Below are positions 61,286-64,000 of a DNA stretch of 64,000 nucleotides, piece by piece. Location: NCBI GenBank assembly GCA_026388255.1, contig JAPLKC010000083.1, positions 53,228-117,227 on the forward strand. The letters are read 5' to 3'. The notes beneath the pieces were generated by a model. The model was not told the origin of the DNA and did no database searches. It saw only the letters and a list, made by a program, of their open reading frames with translations. Origin of the DNA: Pseudomonadota bacterium (GTDB lineage: Bacteria > Desulfobacterota > Syntrophorhabdia > Syntrophorhabdales > Syntrophorhabdaceae). Each line of letters begins with the position of its first letter. The stretch's first letter is position 1. The position numbers and the translations under genes were made by a program.

Positions 61286-61988
61286 AGTAACTAATCTGAG
61301 CACCTTTTATGGCGATGCCCAGGCTTTGTGGGATGTTAGCTTTCAGGTTCATGAAGGCGAGGTTTTCTCTATCATAGGATCCAACGGCGCCGGAAAATCA
61401 ACTATTCTAAGGGCTCTCTCCGGTTTGATACGTCCCTCTTCAGGACAGATTGAGTTCTTAGGATCAAGCATCGGTGGAAAAAGCCCTATGGAAATGGTGG
61501 ATATCGGTATCTCTCTGGTTCCTGAAGGCAGGGGATTGTTTTCTACTCTTACGCTCATGGAAAACCTGGAACTGGGAGCCTTCACCAGGCGTGCCCGGCC
61601 TCTGATGGAAGAAACCATGGAACAGATGGCAGATATTTTCCCCATTATCAGGCAGCGGCCCAAACAGCTTGCCGGAAAAATGAGCGGAGGCGAACAGCAA
61701 ATGGTGGCTATAGCAAGGGCGCTTATGTCTAAGCCCAAGCTTCTCATGCTCGACGAACCTTCCCTGGGCTTAGCGCCGATTGTTTTAAAGGGCATGTTCG
61801 AGATCATTGAGGTTTTAAAGGCACAAGGCGCAACTATTCTGCTTGTCGAGCAGAACATACATCAGGCGTTGAGAATTGCAGATCATGCCTGTGTAATTAA
61901 GACAGGAAGGATTACAATGATAGGAACGGGACAGGAACTTCTGGGCGATCCGGAAATCCATAAAGCTTATATGGGTTCTCTCCAGTGA
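61266..61988 (+). CDS. livF: Liv-type ABC transporter ATPase LivF
   Basis: A 240-residue ATPase starting at TTG 61266 within the end of livG. Walker A GSNGAGKST, the LivF signature VPEGRGLFSTLTLMENLELG, MSGGEQQM, Walker B LLMLDEPSLGLAP and LLVEQNIHQAL are intact. It pairs with LivG. Confidence 0.94.
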   Translation: MANPLLKVTNLSTFYGDAQALWDVSFQVHEGEVFSIIGSNGAGKSTILRALSGLIRPSSGQIEFLGSSIGGKSPMEMVDIGISLVPEGRGLFSTLTLMENLELGAFTRRARPLMEETMEQMADIFPIIRQRPKQLAGKMSGGEQQMVAIARALMSKPKLLMLDEPSLGLAPIVLKGMFEIIEVLKAQGATILLVEQNIHQALRIADHACVIKTGRITMIGTGQELLGDPEIHKAYMGSLQ

Positions 61989-61997
61989 GGAACAATT

Positions 61998-62879
61998 ATG
62001 CCTATTGATATTCTTTTGCAACTTTTAATCAACGGTATTCTCTTCGGTGCAATGTATGGCATCGCAGCCATCGGACTCAGCCTGATTTTCGGGACAATGC
62101 GGATCGTTTTCATCGCCCAGGGAACCATGATCATCCTGGCAGCGTACGGCAGCTTCTGGTTATTCAAGTTGTGGGGAATGGATCCATATGTTTCAATCTT
62201 TTTCGTCGTTCCCGCTTCTCTGATCGTCGGAATCGGCTTCTATCAGGCTCTCTTTCGCAAGGTAGCCAAGGCGGGGCAATTTCCCACGCTCTTGATTGCT
62301 TTTGGCTTAATGGCGCTCCTGGAAAATCTAATGTTTGTAGTCTTTACCGGCAACTCGAGGGCGCTTCAGACAAGTTACTCGACTTACGCATTAACCCTGC
62401 TGGGCATGAAGATCTCTTTTGTCCGCCTCATGGTATTTGTGATGGCCATCCTGGGCGCCACGGGGGTAACTTTGTTTCTCAAGAAGACCCTGTTGGGTAA
62501 AGCAGTACGGGCGGCCTCTGAGAACCTGGAATATGCAATGCTGGTCGGCATTACCCCGCATCAGGTTAATACTGTTACATTTGCCTTAGGCATGGGGCTC
62601 GCAGGGCTCGCTGGCGTTGCTACGGCAACAACCTATGCATTCGATCCTTTCTCCGGGTTCGTCTTTGGCCTAAAGGCAATGATAGCCCTTGCTTTAGGCG
62701 GCATGGGCAATGTAGCAGGAGCCCTTCTCGGAGGAATACTGTTAGGCGTAGTTGAAAGCTATAGTGCCTTCTTTCTCTCCGGAGGATGGGCTGATGTAAT
62801 TTCCTATGCAGTCTTTCTCCTTGTACTGATGTTCAAACCGGAAGGTCTCTTTTCCAGGGACACGAGTGCGAAATTATGA
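61998..62879 (+). CDS. livH: Liv-type ABC permease LivH
   Basis: An inner-membrane permease of 293 residues with eight hydrophobic segments. LINGILFGAMYGIAAIGLSLIFG and the EAA-like loop NLEYAMLVGITPHQVNTVTF (about 177-196) with GGMGNVAGALLGGILLGVVE are family hallmarks. Start 9 bases after livF; stop overlaps livM by 4 bases. Confidence 0.94.
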   Translation: MPIDILLQLLINGILFGAMYGIAAIGLSLIFGTMRIVFIAQGTMIILAAYGSFWLFKLWGMDPYVSIFFVVPASLIVGIGFYQALFRKVAKAGQFPTLLIAFGLMALLENLMFVVFTGNSRALQTSYSTYALTLLGMKISFVRLMVFVMAILGATGVTLFLKKTLLGKAVRAASENLEYAMLVGITPHQVNTVTFALGMGLAGLAGVATATTYAFDPFSGFVFGLKAMIALALGGMGNVAGALLGGILLGVVESYSAFFLSGGWADVISYAVFLLVLMFKPEGLFSRDTSAKL

Positions 62880-63835
62880 AAACGATGAATAAAAAACAAT
62901 TTATATTGTCTGTCATTATCCTCGCGGTTTGCACCGCCGTTCCCCTTATTTTTGATCCTGAGACTTCCTATGTGGTCTACTTTCTGTTCATGGCCTTCAT
63001 CTACGTCACCCTCGCTCAGGCATGGAATATCGTGGCAGGCTACACAGGACAGGTCACTCTCGGGCTCCATGCCTTCTTTGGTCTGGGCGCATACGTTATT
63101 GCCATCGGGTGGTCCCGGGAGTTGATTGGCTATCTTGACCCCCTGGGTATGTTTGCCGCCGGATGTGCTGCTGCTATTCTGGCCATCCTTGTAGGTATTC
63201 CGCTTCTCTCAAAGCTGAAAGGGGACTACTTTGCCCTGGGAACCCTGGGGCTCGGAGAGATATTGAGGCTTGTTACGATCCAGGGAGGAGCTTTTACTGC
63301 CGGTCCCACAGGTATCCTGCTCCCCTCTTCTTCCTTCAACACCCTCACCCCCCACTATTTCATTGCCCTCTTCCTCGCACTACTTGCCCTCGGCGTCACT
63401 TACTATATGACCAAATCCAATATAGGACTGGCGCTTGTGGCTGTGAGGGATGATGAGACTGCTGCCGCTGCGAGTGGTATTAACATACTGAAGTTTAAGG
63501 TTTTAGCCTTCGCGGTAGCGGCTTTTCTCGCGGGACTCTGCGGGGCGCTCCAAGCCTACTATATCTTCCATGTGGAGCCACAAGGGTTCTACAGTCTCAA
63601 CTGGACCCTCTATCCTGTTCTCATGTGCGTTCTCGGGGGCGCCGGCACCCTATCCGGCCCTGTCATAGGGGCACTTTTTCTCACTGTTGTCTTCGAAATC
63701 GCCAAGTATGCTTTGCCCGAAATTCACCCCATATTCTCAGGACTGCTTATCATTTTTTCGATTATGTTCCTGCCAAAAGGATTGATTGGGCTTAAACCGG
63801 GTCGGATGTTCCAAAGGACAAAAAGGATTTCATAA
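62876..63835 (+). CDS. livM: Liv-type ABC permease LivM
   Basis: A 319-residue permease, second membrane subunit. AWNIVAGYTGQVTLGLHAFFGLGAY (about 44-68, shortened here) and VAVRDDETAAAASGINI (about 192-208, the ATPase-coupling loop) are typical. The gene order G-F-H-M-K differs from the Escherichia order but is common. The substrate class is branched-chain amino acids, amides or aromatic acids; neighbouring dehydrogenases suggest an aromatic acid. Confidence 0.93.
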   Translation: MKTMNKKQFILSVIILAVCTAVPLIFDPETSYVVYFLFMAFIYVTLAQAWNIVAGYTGQVTLGLHAFFGLGAYVIAIGWSRELIGYLDPLGMFAAGCAAAILAILVGIPLLSKLKGDYFALGTLGLGEILRLVTIQGGAFTAGPTGILLPSSSFNTLTPHYFIALFLALLALGVTYYMTKSNIGLALVAVRDDETAAAASGINILKFKVLAFAVAAFLAGLCGALQAYYIFHVEPQGFYSLNWTLYPVLMCVLGGAGTLSGPVIGALFLTVVFEIAKYALPEIHPIFSGLLIIFSIMFLPKGLIGLKPGRMFQRTKRIS

Positions 63836-63922
63836 CGTGTAGTGTTTCAGTGAACGATATCCAATAAAAGGGGGTGATTAAGACTCATTCAGTACAACAA
63901 AATAAAAAAGGAGGATTTGAAC

Positions 63923-64000
63923 ATGGTGAAGTTAAGGAGTACATGGTATATCGGACTTTTTTTACTACTGGCGACAGCCTTCTTATTTTTGTCTACCGTC
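63923..64000 (+). CDS. Start of Liv-type substrate-binding protein, cut by window edge
   Basis: Twenty-six codons from an ATG behind AAAGGAGG: MVKLRSTWYIGLFLLLATA, then FLFLSTV, the beginning of a signal peptide. The position after livM makes a LivK-type periplasmic binding protein the likely product; the rest lies outside. Confidence 0.6.
   Translation, partial: MVKLRSTWYIGLFLLLATAFLFLSTV

Noticed and set aside
1..64000. tRNA or rRNA genes
   Set aside because: No cloverleaf-like sequences ending in CCA, TTCRANY arms or rRNA signature stretches were found by reading the intergenic regions.

Overview
The window looks like chromosomal DNA of a Gram-negative anaerobe. Gram-negative signs are a TonB/ExbB/ExbD set with an outer-membrane receptor, a TolC-type efflux operon and a long YidC with a periplasmic domain. 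FmdE, DUF364, DUF3786, a radical SAM enzyme and a Liv-type transporter beside an aldehyde dehydrogenase recall syntrophic or sulfate-reducing Desulfobacterota (Syntrophorhabdus-like). That placement is an inference: there is no rRNA gene here and nothing could be searched.

Region 1 (1-27.3 kb) is an accessory island that seems devoted to taking up and handling a metal complex or metal-containing cofactor. It holds two FecCD-type ABC transporters (one cut by the left edge), a periplasmic binding protein, a TonB-dependent receptor, TonB-ExbB-ExbD, three DUF4213/DUF364 'heavy-metal chelation' proteins, an FmdE protein, a class I methyltransferase, an APC permease, an exported nucleoside-deaminase-like protein, an exported phosphoesterase, a radical SAM enzyme with an unrecognised partner, and a TiaS-like protein. 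Its strangest members are three exported proteins with tandem SUOX-like (molybdopterin-binding fold) domains. Two of them are fused to a tetrapyrrole-methylase domain that would end up in the periplasm, and two carry a CXXCH haem-c motif. I propose an undescribed uptake and processing pathway for a molybdenum/tungsten complex, a pterin cofactor or a tetrapyrrole. Inside the island lies a disturbed stretch (18.1-19.9 kb) with a MazF toxin-antitoxin pair, families of perfect palindromes and the frameshifted remains of a second binding protein.

Region 2 (27-41 kb) has a MITE-like repeat that truncates a membrane-protein gene, a large FecR/Ig-like surface protein, an orphan Liv-type binding protein, a HAD hydrolase that is probably leaderless, and a seven-gene TetR-TolC-HlyD-ABC efflux operon with a visible promoter/operator.

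Region 3 (41-57 kb) is mostly housekeeping: ankyrin protein, GreA-type factor, a molybdenum-carrier-like protein, then the conserved rpmH-rnpA-yidD-yidC-jag-mnmE block, followed by DUF3786, rpe, a PASTA protein, rsmB, htpX, and a FIST-domain histidine kinase paired with an ANTAR response regulator.

Region 4 (57-64 kb) has an aldehyde dehydrogenase and a short-chain dehydrogenase transcribed divergently. Three copies of one conserved hairpin motif lie in their leaders, two ahead of the first gene and one ahead of the second, and form a candidate cis-regulatory RNA. Next come a third MITE copy and a livG-livF-livH-livM transporter whose binding-protein gene runs off the right edge.
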